From assembly GCF_017549005.1 (NCBI RefSeq), contig NZ_JAFYYT010000030.1:1-41799 (forward strand): DNA of 41,799 nucleotides. Direction: 5' to 3'. Under the pieces are notes generated by a model. The model made no database searches and had not been told where the DNA came from. It was given only the letters and a program-made list of their open reading frames with translations. The position numbers and the translations under genes are program-made. Position 1 is the first letter of the stretch. Every line of letters begins with the position of its first letter. Origin of the DNA: Ruminococcus sp. (GTDB taxonomy: Bacteria > Bacillota > Clostridia > Oscillospirales > Ruminococcaceae). Below are positions 1 through 7,769 of the stretch, one piece after another.

Positions 1-55
1 CAATCTCATCCGAGAGCTTTAATGCTTCTTCTTTGAATTCTTTACTGTACTTCAT
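1..55 (-). CDS. IS3-family-like transposase, N-terminal fragment (cut by window edge)
   Basis: Read on the minus strand from the ATG at 55-53, the first 18 codons give MKYSKEFKEEALKLSDEI. This matches the way the helix-turn-helix OrfA subunit of IS3-family transposases usually begins (KYSxEFKEEA). A purine-rich ribosome binding site (GGAAAGGGA) lies just upstream on that strand. The rest of the gene is outside the window, so it is unknown whether the element is complete. The call rests on a short peptide and could also be another HTH protein of the same superfamily. Confidence 0.55.
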   Translation of the reverse strand, partial: MKYSKEFKEEALKLSDEI

Positions 56-251
56 AGTCGTTTTCCCTTTCCGGTTTTGTTATTTATATTCTACCAGATT
101 TTTGGGTGTTTGTCGACTGCTCTTTCAGTATAACACTTCACAACAGAAATGTCTCTGTTTGTCTACATTATATCATGTGTTTTGTGTAAAATCAAGTGTA
201 TTCAGAGCGGAAATATGCATTTCCATGAGCCCCGCGGAACAGCCTGTATGC

Positions 252-280
252 TTGATTTTTTCAGCACGTTATGATATACT
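252..280 (+). promoter_or_regulatory. Sigma-A-type promoter of the LRR-dockerin gene
   Basis: TTGATT at 252-257 and TATACT at 275-280 are separated by 17 bp and lie about 60 bp before the start codon at 340. A ribosome binding site AGGGAG is at 328-333. Confidence 0.55.
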
Positions 281-339
281 TATAAATACATATAAAACAC
301 ATATAACTGTGGAGGATAAAATTTTTTAGGGAGTATATT

Positions 340-3300
340 ATGAAAAAACGTATTATCAGTCTTGCAAGTGCAGCAGTATTTGCTTTATCAGGCATAAGCG
401 GCAGTATTTCGGCGGCATATGCTGCTGAATCGGCTTATCCCTCCGTGGCGGAAGCTGACACCCTATCGGAATACAGCGCTCTCTGGAGCTGGAGCAATTG
501 CGCAGACCATATAGAAATGATGGGGTATTACGGAAACAGCGCCGATGTAGTCATACCGGATACGATAGAAGGACTTCCTGTAACTTCTGTGAGCGCTGGC
601 TGCTTCGCGGAAAAAGCCGATATTGTCAGGTCTCTGTATATCCCTTCAACGGTAACGGAGATCAGCGGTGTTACGGGTGGACTCCCAAACCTTGAAAAAG
701 TGGAGACAGATGAGGGGAATACGAGCTTTATATGCCAAAACGGCGGCGTATTTACTGCTGACGGGAAAGTTCTGCTCAGATGCCTTACCTCTGTGGAGGG
801 GGAATTCAGTATTCCCGATACGGTGGAGCGTATTGAGGAAAATGCGTTCCTGAACTGCAAGAAGCTCAAAAGTATAAACGTCGGCGAAAATAATGAGTAT
901 TTCACAGGCAGGGACGGCGTTTTATTCGATAAATATATGGAAAGTCTGCTGAAGTTCCCAATAGGCAGCGTGAACGTCAGCTATACCGTTCCCGACGGCG
1001 TAATGGAGATAGCTCCCCATGCCTTCGATGACGCCGACAGCCTTGAAAAGCTGGAAATATCGGCTCGTGCGGAGATAATCGGCGACTATGCGTTCTATGG
1101 CTGCGATAAGCTTAACAATGTCGTTATACCCGACAATGTCCTGGATATAGGAGAGAGTGCGTTCCGGAACTGTACAGGGCTTTCTGATATCACCTTTTCT
1201 ACGGAAACTATTTTCGTAGGTGAGTGGGCAGTCTCGGGAACTCCATGGTACGAGGCTCAGCCCGACGGAGTTGTCTATACGGGAGCTGTGCTTTACAAGC
1301 TGAAAGGCCGTCTGCCCGAGAATTCAGAAATAGTTGTCAGGGAAGGAACTGTCAGCATAAACCGCTGCGCCTTTGACAGCGGCCTCGACGGACCGACAGC
1401 TGGCGATCCTGACCTTATATCCGTAACTCTGCCTGACAGTGTCAGGTACATAGGCGAGAAGGCTTTTTTTGACTGCGAGAGCCTGAAGAAGATAAATCTC
1501 CCCGACAGCATTGAAAAAATAGGGGAAATGGCTTTTGCCTCATGTCTTGCGCTTGAAGAGGTGCATATCCCTGCATCGCTTGATGTGATAGAAGCCGGGA
1601 CCTTCCTTTCATGCAGTTCTCTTAAAAAGCTGACTGTTCCCAAAAATATCAGTGTGATCAGGGACGGCGCTTTGGGGGACTGCCGCTCTCTTGAGTCTGT
1701 TGTTTTTGAAAACGCCTACTGCATTGCTTATGAGCCGCTTGAGTATTATTCACTGAGTTCGGGGTATGTCGCTTTCAGCGGAACTATATACGGATATGAA
1801 GACTCTTATGCTCAGTATTATGCCGAAAGTAAAGGCTATTCCTTCGTTTCTCTCGGTAAATTGCCGAAGGAAGAAGCAATTTCCTTTGAATATGAGAAAA
1901 ACGACACCTGGAAATGGCTGAACTGCAAGGAATATGTACTGGTCTCGGCATATTACGGCGACTGTGAAGTCATAGAGCTCCCCGATAAGCTGAACGGACT
2001 TCCTGTTCGTGGAGTTGACGGCTGCCTTGAGGTATCCGAGCCAGACAGGGTCAGGACTGTAAAGATACCTGCCGGTATTGAAGATATCGGTGAAATGTTT
2101 GATGGCCTCCGCAATATATCCGAAATTGAGGTGGACAAGGACAATAAGTCATTGGCCGTTGAAAACGGCGTATTATACACAGCTGACAGGAAATCGCTCA
2201 TAAAGTGCATTCCTGACAAGGTCAGGGGCGGGTTCAGCATTCCCGGTACAGTTACATATGTTCATAAAAATGCATTCAACGATTGTTCGGGTCTGACAGT
2301 ACTGAATGTTCCCGCATCTGTGCAGAGTATGAACTGCAGTTTTACGCGCTGCGACTCTCTTGAAGCAGTAAACGTTTCAAAAGTCAATAAGAGTTTCAGC
2401 AGTATCAACGGCGTAGTATTCAATAATGGAGCAACTCTGCTCTGTAAATATCCTCCGAAACATCCCGGCAAGAGCTATAAGCTCCCCGAAAGTGTCAGCA
2501 GCATTGATGCGGGCGCCTTTGAAAACTGTGACGCACTTGAGAGCATAGTGTTTACAAATAATGTGACGGGGATCCATGACAGAGCTTTTGCAGAATGCGA
2601 CAAGCTCGATAACGTTGAGCTGCCCGAAAGACTGATATATATATCCGATCATGCCTTTGAAAACTGCAAAAGCCTGAAAAGTATCAAGGTGCCGGATGAA
2701 GTTACCAGTTTTGGTGCGGATGTATTGAAAGGAACTGCCTGGCTTGAAGCTCAGGATGACGGCCCTGTATACTGCGGAACGCTGTTCTACGGCATAAAGG
2801 GCGAGCCTGAGAAGCTGACGGAGATCACCGTAAAGGAAGGTACAAAATGCATAGCGGCTAAGGCTTTCAGCTTTGAAAAGCAGGATAAGAACGGCGGTAC
2901 AGTATATGAAAATGCTTACCTCAGGTCGGTGATACTGCCAAAGGGTCTGAAGTATCTTTGTTCAGGCGCTTTTATGGGCTGTTCGGCGCTTACGTACGTT
3001 GAGCTGCCCGATGATGTTTTGAAAGTAGATGGGCAGACCTTTTCAGGCTGCAAGTCACTTAAAGACATCGTCGTTTCCAAAACCGATACGATAATACGGA
3101 ATAATGAGTATTCGGGCTGCGATTCGCTGAAAAACGTGATCGTTCCCGAAAATATCAATTATATCGACTGTAAGGCCTTCGTGAACTGCGCTTCGCTTGA
3201 ATCGGTAACTGTACTGAATCCCGAATGCAGTTTCTATGATTCTTCAGATACTATCTGCAATAAGATCATTTATCCCGGGGAGCACGAGGACAAAGAGACC

Positions 3301-5499
3301 GTCGTTTATAACGGAACTATATACGGCTATGACGGCTCAACAGCGGAGACTTTTGCAAAGGGAGCCGGATATAAGTTCGTTTCTCTCGGAAAAGCTCCAA
3401 GCGATTACGAGCTCGGCGATATAAACGTGAACGGTATTGTCGACGCAGTTGACGCTTCAATGGTGCTGGCTTATTATGCAAAGATATCCACAAATTCGGA
3501 CGGCGGATTCAATGCAGGTCAGCAGGTTGCGGCAGATGTGAACCGGGACGGCATAATAGACGCAGTTGACGCCTCGAAGATACTTTCCTACTATGCATAT
3601 GCTTCGACCGCAAAGGGAAAGCTGCAGAATATTAGTGAGTTCCTTTCGGGCATAAGAGTGTTTGCAGGCTTTGATGCAGGCGGAACTATCAGAAATGTGG
3701 TCGGAGCTTCTGATGGTCAGGTAGTTGTCGGCTGCGAAGATAAGAGCGGAAATACCTGTTATGTGTTCGATACCCTCAATGATAAGATATTGAGGAGCAT
3801 AAATCTTTCGGACAGGGATGAAATGCTCATCGGAATGTTCGCAGGCGGAACAGTCGTCACATGGAAAAAGACTTATGCGGATGAGAAGAACAAGCTGAAA
3901 ATGTACCCTGCAAACGGCGGTGAGCCATATGAAGTGGATACGGGTTCTGCGGGATATACCGAGTGGTGGTTCGACAGCGAAACTGATAATATATACTGGG
4001 TCTCCTATACTGATGACAGTATTATGAAGATAAATGAAAAGGGCGAGAAGAGCAGGCATTTATCCCTGTCAGGATTCATCAATGCATATTTTTATTTGCA
4101 TGAAAAAGGAGTATTCGTCGGCGGAAAGACTTCAGATAAAACTGAGATCGGCGTGGAATACGGTCTGTACTCTGTGGTCACGGGTGAACTCATAGCGCCT
4201 ATGTGCGAAGAAAATTCTGATGTCTTCCTTACGAAGGATAGCTGCGTCAGCCCTTATTCCGTCGGAAACGACCGCGATTACTACATTAAAGCCTCTGATA
4301 CCAGCGGAAACAGCCCCGACAAGTATTATAAGCTCACACTGGCGGAACCTGGCATGCTGCAGTTTATAAGCAGCAGCAAAAGCAGTTATTTACTTACGAA
4401 AACAGGTGCAGGCAACAGGCTGTTTTTTACCGACGCTGTTAACGGTAAGACTGTATACGGTGATGTCAAAGAGCTAAATACTGCATATGTCAATGAAGAC
4501 TGCTGCTATGTTACCGACGGTAAATGGATAATCGGCATGAACGAGATGTATTCCGTCACAAAAAGCAATTCCCTTGTGATGGTAGACCCAGGCAGGCTCA
4601 ATTACAGCGTAAAGCTTAAAAATGCTGATGGAAAGGTGTTTGAAAAGACAGGCCCCGTCGAAGTTGGTGAGAAGTTCAAGGAAATACGTGCGGAGGCTGA
4701 CAAGATCGAAGAAGAGTTCGGTATCAGGATACTTGTGGGCAACGAGGTCAAAAATGCAGAAGCAGGCTCAGAATACAGTTTCGGCTCTACAGAGGCGTAT
4801 ACAGATGAAAGTTCGCTTCAGTACGAAAAGGACAGCTTGAAAAACCTGAGAGAAACGCTTTCACTTTACCCTGAGGGGTTTTTCAGCCGCTTCAATAAAG
4901 AAAACGGGCAGATCGGTCTGAGAATATCTCTTGTCCGCGAGCTCATAGGTAAAGACGGTTCTAAATTCAAAGCGGGAGGAGTTGCATTTGCTTCGTTCGG
5001 CTGGTATGAAATCGCCATACTGAGCAGGCAGACATCAGAGAATTGTACGACCCTTCACCATGAGATATGGCATTCAGTGGAAAGAATGATCAGCGAAAAG
5101 TACGGCTCCATAGATGAGGAGGAGTGGAAGAAACTCAATCCCGCAGACTTTGATTATTCCGCTGATTTTGAGGAGTATGCTGAAAACGACGAAAAAGGCA
5201 TGAATGTTCATACCTTCTATAATGCCATAGAAAAGTCAGAGCCACAGTATGATCTCCCGTATTTTGTCTCGGATTACAGCATGGTCACAGCCTATGAGGA
5301 CAGAGCTACCCTCATTGAGCTGCTTTTCCTGTGGGATTACGACACGGCCAACAGAATAATGTATCGCTACAGCGAGGAGTATATCAAAAAATATCCTCAC
5401 CTGAAGGCAAAGCTGGAGTTCCTTGAGAACTGGTCGAAAAAGGAGTTCGGCTATGTTTACTGGCAGAAAATGCTGGAAAATATGGAGAAAACAAGATAA
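340..5499 (+). CDS. Secreted leucine-rich-repeat (BspA type), dockerin and zinc-metallopeptidase-like protein
   Basis: The 1719-residue protein starts with a signal peptide (residues 1 to about 29, ending in SAAYAAE). Two large blocks of BspA/LRR_5 repeats follow, about residues 45-505 and 523-1020. Both blocks open with a W-x-W-x-N-C segment and close with a TIYGY...FVSLGK segment, so the region is an internal duplication. A dockerin with two Ca-loops (GDINVNGIVDAVD and ADVNRDGIIDAVD) occupies about 1024-1095. It is followed by a beta-rich, propeller-like part and a C-terminal domain with HEIWH at 1574-1578, a classic HExxH zinc site; the Glu of the later EDRA at 1653-1656 is a possible third ligand. 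The dockerin should anchor the protein to a cohesin. LRR_5 domains commonly mediate adhesion. Peptidase activity is inferred from the motif only. The gene is monocistronic and followed by a terminator. Confidence 0.85.
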   Translation: MKKRIISLASAAVFALSGISGSISAAYAAESAYPSVAEADTLSEYSALWSWSNCADHIEMMGYYGNSADVVIPDTIEGLPVTSVSAGCFAEKADIVRSLYIPSTVTEISGVTGGLPNLEKVETDEGNTSFICQNGGVFTADGKVLLRCLTSVEGEFSIPDTVERIEENAFLNCKKLKSINVGENNEYFTGRDGVLFDKYMESLLKFPIGSVNVSYTVPDGVMEIAPHAFDDADSLEKLEISARAEIIGDYAFYGCDKLNNVVIPDNVLDIGESAFRNCTGLSDITFSTETIFVGEWAVSGTPWYEAQPDGVVYTGAVLYKLKGRLPENSEIVVREGTVSINRCAFDSGLDGPTAGDPDLISVTLPDSVRYIGEKAFFDCESLKKINLPDSIEKIGEMAFASCLALEEVHIPASLDVIEAGTFLSCSSLKKLTVPKNISVIRDGALGDCRSLESVVFENAYCIAYEPLEYYSLSSGYVAFSGTIYGYEDSYAQYYAESKGYSFVSLGKLPKEEAISFEYEKNDTWKWLNCKEYVLVSAYYGDCEVIELPDKLNGLPVRGVDGCLEVSEPDRVRTVKIPAGIEDIGEMFDGLRNISEIEVDKDNKSLAVENGVLYTADRKSLIKCIPDKVRGGFSIPGTVTYVHKNAFNDCSGLTVLNVPASVQSMNCSFTRCDSLEAVNVSKVNKSFSSINGVVFNNGATLLCKYPPKHPGKSYKLPESVSSIDAGAFENCDALESIVFTNNVTGIHDRAFAECDKLDNVELPERLIYISDHAFENCKSLKSIKVPDEVTSFGADVLKGTAWLEAQDDGPVYCGTLFYGIKGEPEKLTEITVKEGTKCIAAKAFSFEKQDKNGGTVYENAYLRSVILPKGLKYLCSGAFMGCSALTYVELPDDVLKVDGQTFSGCKSLKDIVVSKTDTIIRNNEYSGCDSLKNVIVPENINYIDCKAFVNCASLESVTVLNPECSFYDSSDTICNKIIYPGEHEDKETVVYNGTIYGYDGSTAETFAKGAGYKFVSLGKAPSDYELGDINVNGIVDAVDASMVLAYYAKISTNSDGGFNAGQQVAADVNRDGIIDAVDASKILSYYAYASTAKGKLQNISEFLSGIRVFAGFDAGGTIRNVVGASDGQVVVGCEDKSGNTCYVFDTLNDKILRSINLSDRDEMLIGMFAGGTVVTWKKTYADEKNKLKMYPANGGEPYEVDTGSAGYTEWWFDSETDNIYWVSYTDDSIMKINEKGEKSRHLSLSGFINAYFYLHEKGVFVGGKTSDKTEIGVEYGLYSVVTGELIAPMCEENSDVFLTKDSCVSPYSVGNDRDYYIKASDTSGNSPDKYYKLTLAEPGMLQFISSSKSSYLLTKTGAGNRLFFTDAVNGKTVYGDVKELNTAYVNEDCCYVTDGKWIIGMNEMYSVTKSNSLVMVDPGRLNYSVKLKNADGKVFEKTGPVEVGEKFKEIRAEADKIEEEFGIRILVGNEVKNAEAGSEYSFGSTEAYTDESSLQYEKDSLKNLRETLSLYPEGFFSRFNKENGQIGLRISLVRELIGKDGSKFKAGGVAFASFGWYEIAILSRQTSENCTTLHHEIWHSVERMISEKYGSIDEEEWKKLNPADFDYSADFEEYAENDEKGMNVHTFYNAIEKSEPQYDLPYFVSDYSMVTAYEDRATLIELLFLWDYDTANRIMYRYSEEYIKKYPHLKAKLEFLENWSKKEFGYVYWQKMLENMEKTR

Positions 5500-5560
5500 T
5501 ACAGTTATCAGGAAGACAAAAAGATGACATTTTATGCTTTTTTTGACTTTCTGGGCAGTT

Positions 5561-5595
5561 CGTGCAGCCACAGAAAATGGCTGCACGATTTTTTC
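5561..5595 (+). terminator. Intrinsic terminator after the LRR-dockerin gene
   Basis: Perfect 10-bp stem CGTGCAGCCA (5561-5570) with TGGCTGCACG (5578-5587), a 7-nt loop, and a T-rich tail at 5589-5594. Confidence 0.9.
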
Positions 5596-5679
5596 TCTAC
5601 AGATGAATAATATTTCCGCTGTTTATTGTCTTTAATTTGTTGATAAGTGAAAAAAACAGTTTTTACTTAGTGCAATCCC

Positions 5680-5709
5680 TTGACATATGTATGATGAATG
5701 TATTATAAT
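5680..5709 (+). promoter_or_regulatory. Sigma-A promoter upstream of the CpsB-like gene
   Basis: TTGACA at 5680-5685 and TATAAT at 5704-5709 with 18 bp between. Both boxes match consensus exactly. Transcription would start near 5716, about 310 nt before the next gene. Confidence 0.75.
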
Positions 5710-5715
5710 AGTACA

Positions 5716-6027
5716 TGAGAATTAATTATTACGAAACGTATATTTCGGGAAGAAAAATACAGATAAAAATTTTTCCCGGATCCACATATCGGGATATTTG
5801 CGCTTCGTATGTGTTTTATGTGCGCGGCATTTGCTGGCGTATTGAAGCTATCCTGCGATTAGGTGCTGCGGGGAGCTTTGTGTTATGCCTGAAATGAAGG
5901 AAAAACGGTTTTATCATTGCCTGTGAGGCGGGCGGCGCTTATTGTGCCGCAAAACAGGCGGTACGTTTTGAATATTCCGGCACATGAACATTACCTGAAA
6001 AAATAAAAAGAAAAAGGGCGGAAAATA
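5716..6027 (+). other. Long untranslated leader of unknown function
   Basis: About 310 nt separate the promoter at 5680-5709 from the start codon at 6028. A 60-codon open frame at 5715-5897 starts almost at the predicted transcription start, has no ribosome binding site and resembles no protein I know. The leader contains inverted segments, for example CGGGAA near 5747 with TTCCCG near 5774. I could not match it to a known riboswitch consensus. Confidence 0.35.
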
Positions 6028-6705
6028 ATGCTGACAGAATACCATTGTCATGTTCTTCCTGGACTCGATGACGGCTCAAAAGGTCTCGGCACTTCACTTG
6101 CAATGCTTGAGATGATGAAGGAGCAGGGTGTAAAAAGAGTTATTTTTACTCCTCATTTTTATTATCATCAGGAAGAATCGGTGGAAGCTTTCCTTAAAAA
6201 GAGAGCGGCTTCGTTTGCGATAGTAAAGGACAGGTCTCCGATAAAGAATATGCTCCTCGGAGCGGAGGTCGCTGTCGAAAGAGGCATATCCGAGGTAAAG
6301 GATATCGAAAAGCTGGCGATCGAGGGAACGAACCTTATACTCATGGCATTCCCTTATCGTAATTATGAGCCGTGGATGGCGGAAGAGGTATACAATCTTT
6401 CCATAGAGTACGGCCTCAATGTTATGCTTGCTCATGTTCACCGCTGCGTAGAGTTCTGCAGCGAGGACGATATCGACAATATACTGGCAACAAATGCTAT
6501 AATGCAGGTGAATAACGACGCTTTCGGCAACTGGAACGAGAAAAAGCTGGCAAAGCGTATCGTTGACGAGTGCAGCAATGTTGTTTTCGGAAGCGACGCT
6601 CATAATATTTCCGACAGTATGCCCAACTGGGACGTAATAAAGAGAAAGGTGAAGCCCGAGCTTATCGAAAGCTCCGATGATATGCTTGACCGTTTTATAA
6701 TATAA
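6028..6705 (+). CDS. CpsB/CapC-type PHP-domain tyrosine phosphatase
   Basis: The 225-residue protein opens with YHCHVLPGLDDG; the HxH pair (H6, H8) and the following Asp residues are the metal-binding start of the PHP fold. The rest (TPHFYYHQE, GAEVAVE, LAHVHR, FGSDAHN) follows the order of CpsB/CapC/YwqE manganese-dependent protein-tyrosine phosphatases. In the family these remove phosphate from BY-kinases and so control capsule or exopolysaccharide export. Length is slightly under the usual 240-260. The ribosome binding site AAAGGGCGG lies 7-8 nt before the ATG. No BY-kinase or polysaccharide polymerase gene is in the window, so the partner must be elsewhere. A histidinol-phosphatase-like PHP role is less likely. 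Confidence 0.85.
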   Translation: MLTEYHCHVLPGLDDGSKGLGTSLAMLEMMKEQGVKRVIFTPHFYYHQEESVEAFLKKRAASFAIVKDRSPIKNMLLGAEVAVERGISEVKDIEKLAIEGTNLILMAFPYRNYEPWMAEEVYNLSIEYGLNVMLAHVHRCVEFCSEDDIDNILATNAIMQVNNDAFGNWNEKKLAKRIVDECSNVVFGSDAHNISDSMPNWDVIKRKVKPELIESSDDMLDRFII

Positions 6706-6706
6706 T

Positions 6707-6738
6707 GAAAGCTCCATGCTTAGCATGGAGCTTTTTAT
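6707..6738. terminator. Bidirectional terminator between convergent genes
   Basis: AAAGCTCCATGCT (6708-6720) pairs with AGCATGGAGCTTT (6722-6734), with T-runs on the plus side and A-runs on the minus side. It lies between the CpsB-like gene and the convergent glycosyltransferase. Confidence 0.85.
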
Positions 6739-6749
6739 CGTTTTTGCCG

Positions 6750-7457
6750 TTATTTTCCCAATGTATGTTTTATCCTTATGCCGATAAGTCTCAGAAGCGT
6801 CTTGAGGTAGCTTATCATGAAAGGAATGAGGGCTCTTTTGGACTCGCCGAAAAGCCGCTTCTTGAAAACTATAGGCACTTCCGCTATCCTGAGCTTTCCG
6901 TTCAGGAGCTTGAGCTTTAAGAGCACTTCCTCCAGGATATCATAGTTTTCGGAGTCGAGCTTTACCTTTTTGAGCTGTTCGGTGCGGTAAAGCCTGTAAT
7001 CCGTGGAGATGTCCTTTGCCCTTATTCCGAGGGCTATCCTGAACACGAAGTTGAGACAATGTGACATGATAACAGATGTCCTGCTGTCGTTGGTCCTGCC
7101 GCCCTTTGTGTAGCGGGAGCCGATAACAAGGTCGATATCGGGCTTCATTGCCCTGTAGATAGCAGGGATATACTTAGGATTATGTGAGCCGTCGCTGTCG
7201 AGTATCAGGAACTTGTCATATTTCGCACACTCGATACCTGTGCGGAAAGCTCCGCCGAATTTCGGGTACTTCTGATTGACGTACTGAGCGCCGAACTGTT
7301 TGCAGACCTCTTCCGTGTTGTCGAGAGGCTTTTCCGTGTCGATAACTATGATCTCGTATTTTTCGCCTGTGCTGTCAAGCTGTTTCTTTATCTGCGGAAG
7401 GAGGACCTTGAGGTTTTCGGCTTCCTTGTAAGCAAGCAGGACTGTACTGATGGACAT
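6750..7457 (-). CDS. Family 2 glycosyltransferase, polyprenyl-phosphate hexosyltransferase type
   Basis: The 235-residue protein is a GT-A fold family 2 enzyme: VLLAYKEAENL at the N-terminus for nucleotide binding, IVIDTEKPLDNT, then LDSDGSHNP with the metal-binding DSD (87-89), and VIGSRYTKGG. This order is that of dolichol-phosphate mannosyltransferase (DPM1)-like and polyprenyl-phosphate glucosyltransferases. It has no C-terminal membrane domain (no GtrA or DPM3-like helices), so it would sit at the inner face of the membrane. A basic C-terminus (KTLLRLIGIRIKHTLGK) may help attachment. The acceptor and sugar donor cannot be told from sequence. It has its own promoter and shares a terminator with the CpsB-like gene, which suggests a loose surface-polysaccharide theme. 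Confidence 0.85.
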   Translation of the reverse strand: MSISTVLLAYKEAENLKVLLPQIKKQLDSTGEKYEIIVIDTEKPLDNTEEVCKQFGAQYVNQKYPKFGGAFRTGIECAKYDKFLILDSDGSHNPKYIPAIYRAMKPDIDLVIGSRYTKGGRTNDSRTSVIMSHCLNFVFRIALGIRAKDISTDYRLYRTEQLKKVKLDSENYDILEEVLLKLKLLNGKLRIAEVPIVFKKRLFGESKRALIPFMISYLKTLLRLIGIRIKHTLGK

Positions 7458-7521
7458 TTCTTATCATTTCCCTTCGTTCTTCAAATATGTTCAGACTGTT
7501 TTGCTGAGATGTATTTAAGTC

Positions 7522-7550
7522 ATTATAACACATATTGTAAAGTAAATCAA
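7522..7550 (-). promoter_or_regulatory. Sigma-A promoter of the glycosyltransferase gene
   Basis: On the minus strand TTGATT (7550-7545) and TATAAT (7527-7522) are separated by 17 bp, about 65 bp before the start codon. Confidence 0.7.
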
Positions 7551-7721
7551 CAGGCAGGGAGAAAAATGCTATTTTTTATGTGTGTTGTGAAAATAATTAA
7601 ACAAAAATGGTAAATAAAACGAAAAGGTGGACTTCCTGAGGGGGCTATTGACTATTATCTTGAATTTATACACATAATCTTCACATTGTGGGTTGACATA
7701 TCACAAAAATTATGGTAAAAA
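7551..7721 (+). promoter_or_regulatory. AT-rich divergent spacer with a weak promoter for the CE1 gene
   Basis: This AT-rich stretch separates the divergent glycosyltransferase and esterase genes. The best plus-strand promoter is TTGACA at 7693-7698 with TAAAAA at 7716-7721, 17 bp apart. The -10 box is poor, so an activator or an alternative box (TATGGT at 7711) is possible. I see no coding frame in it. Confidence 0.4.
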
Positions 7722-7769
7722 AGAAACATGAGATTGTGTTTTTTTATATTATTTAAAGGAGGAAAGAGA

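Noticed and set aside
33-329. 98-codon plus-strand frame before the LRR gene
   Set aside because: It overlaps the promoter at 252-280 and the transposase start, has no ribosome binding site and reads as low-quality, Cys/Phe-rich noise.
5715-5897. 60-codon frame in the leader of the CpsB-like gene
   Set aside because: It begins almost at the predicted transcription start, has no ribosome binding site, and resembles no protein. Kept only as part of the leader.
5716-6027. Known riboswitch such as GEMM (c-di-GMP) or similar
   Set aside because: I could not find the conserved core bases of any family I can recall. The leader is left as uncharacterised.
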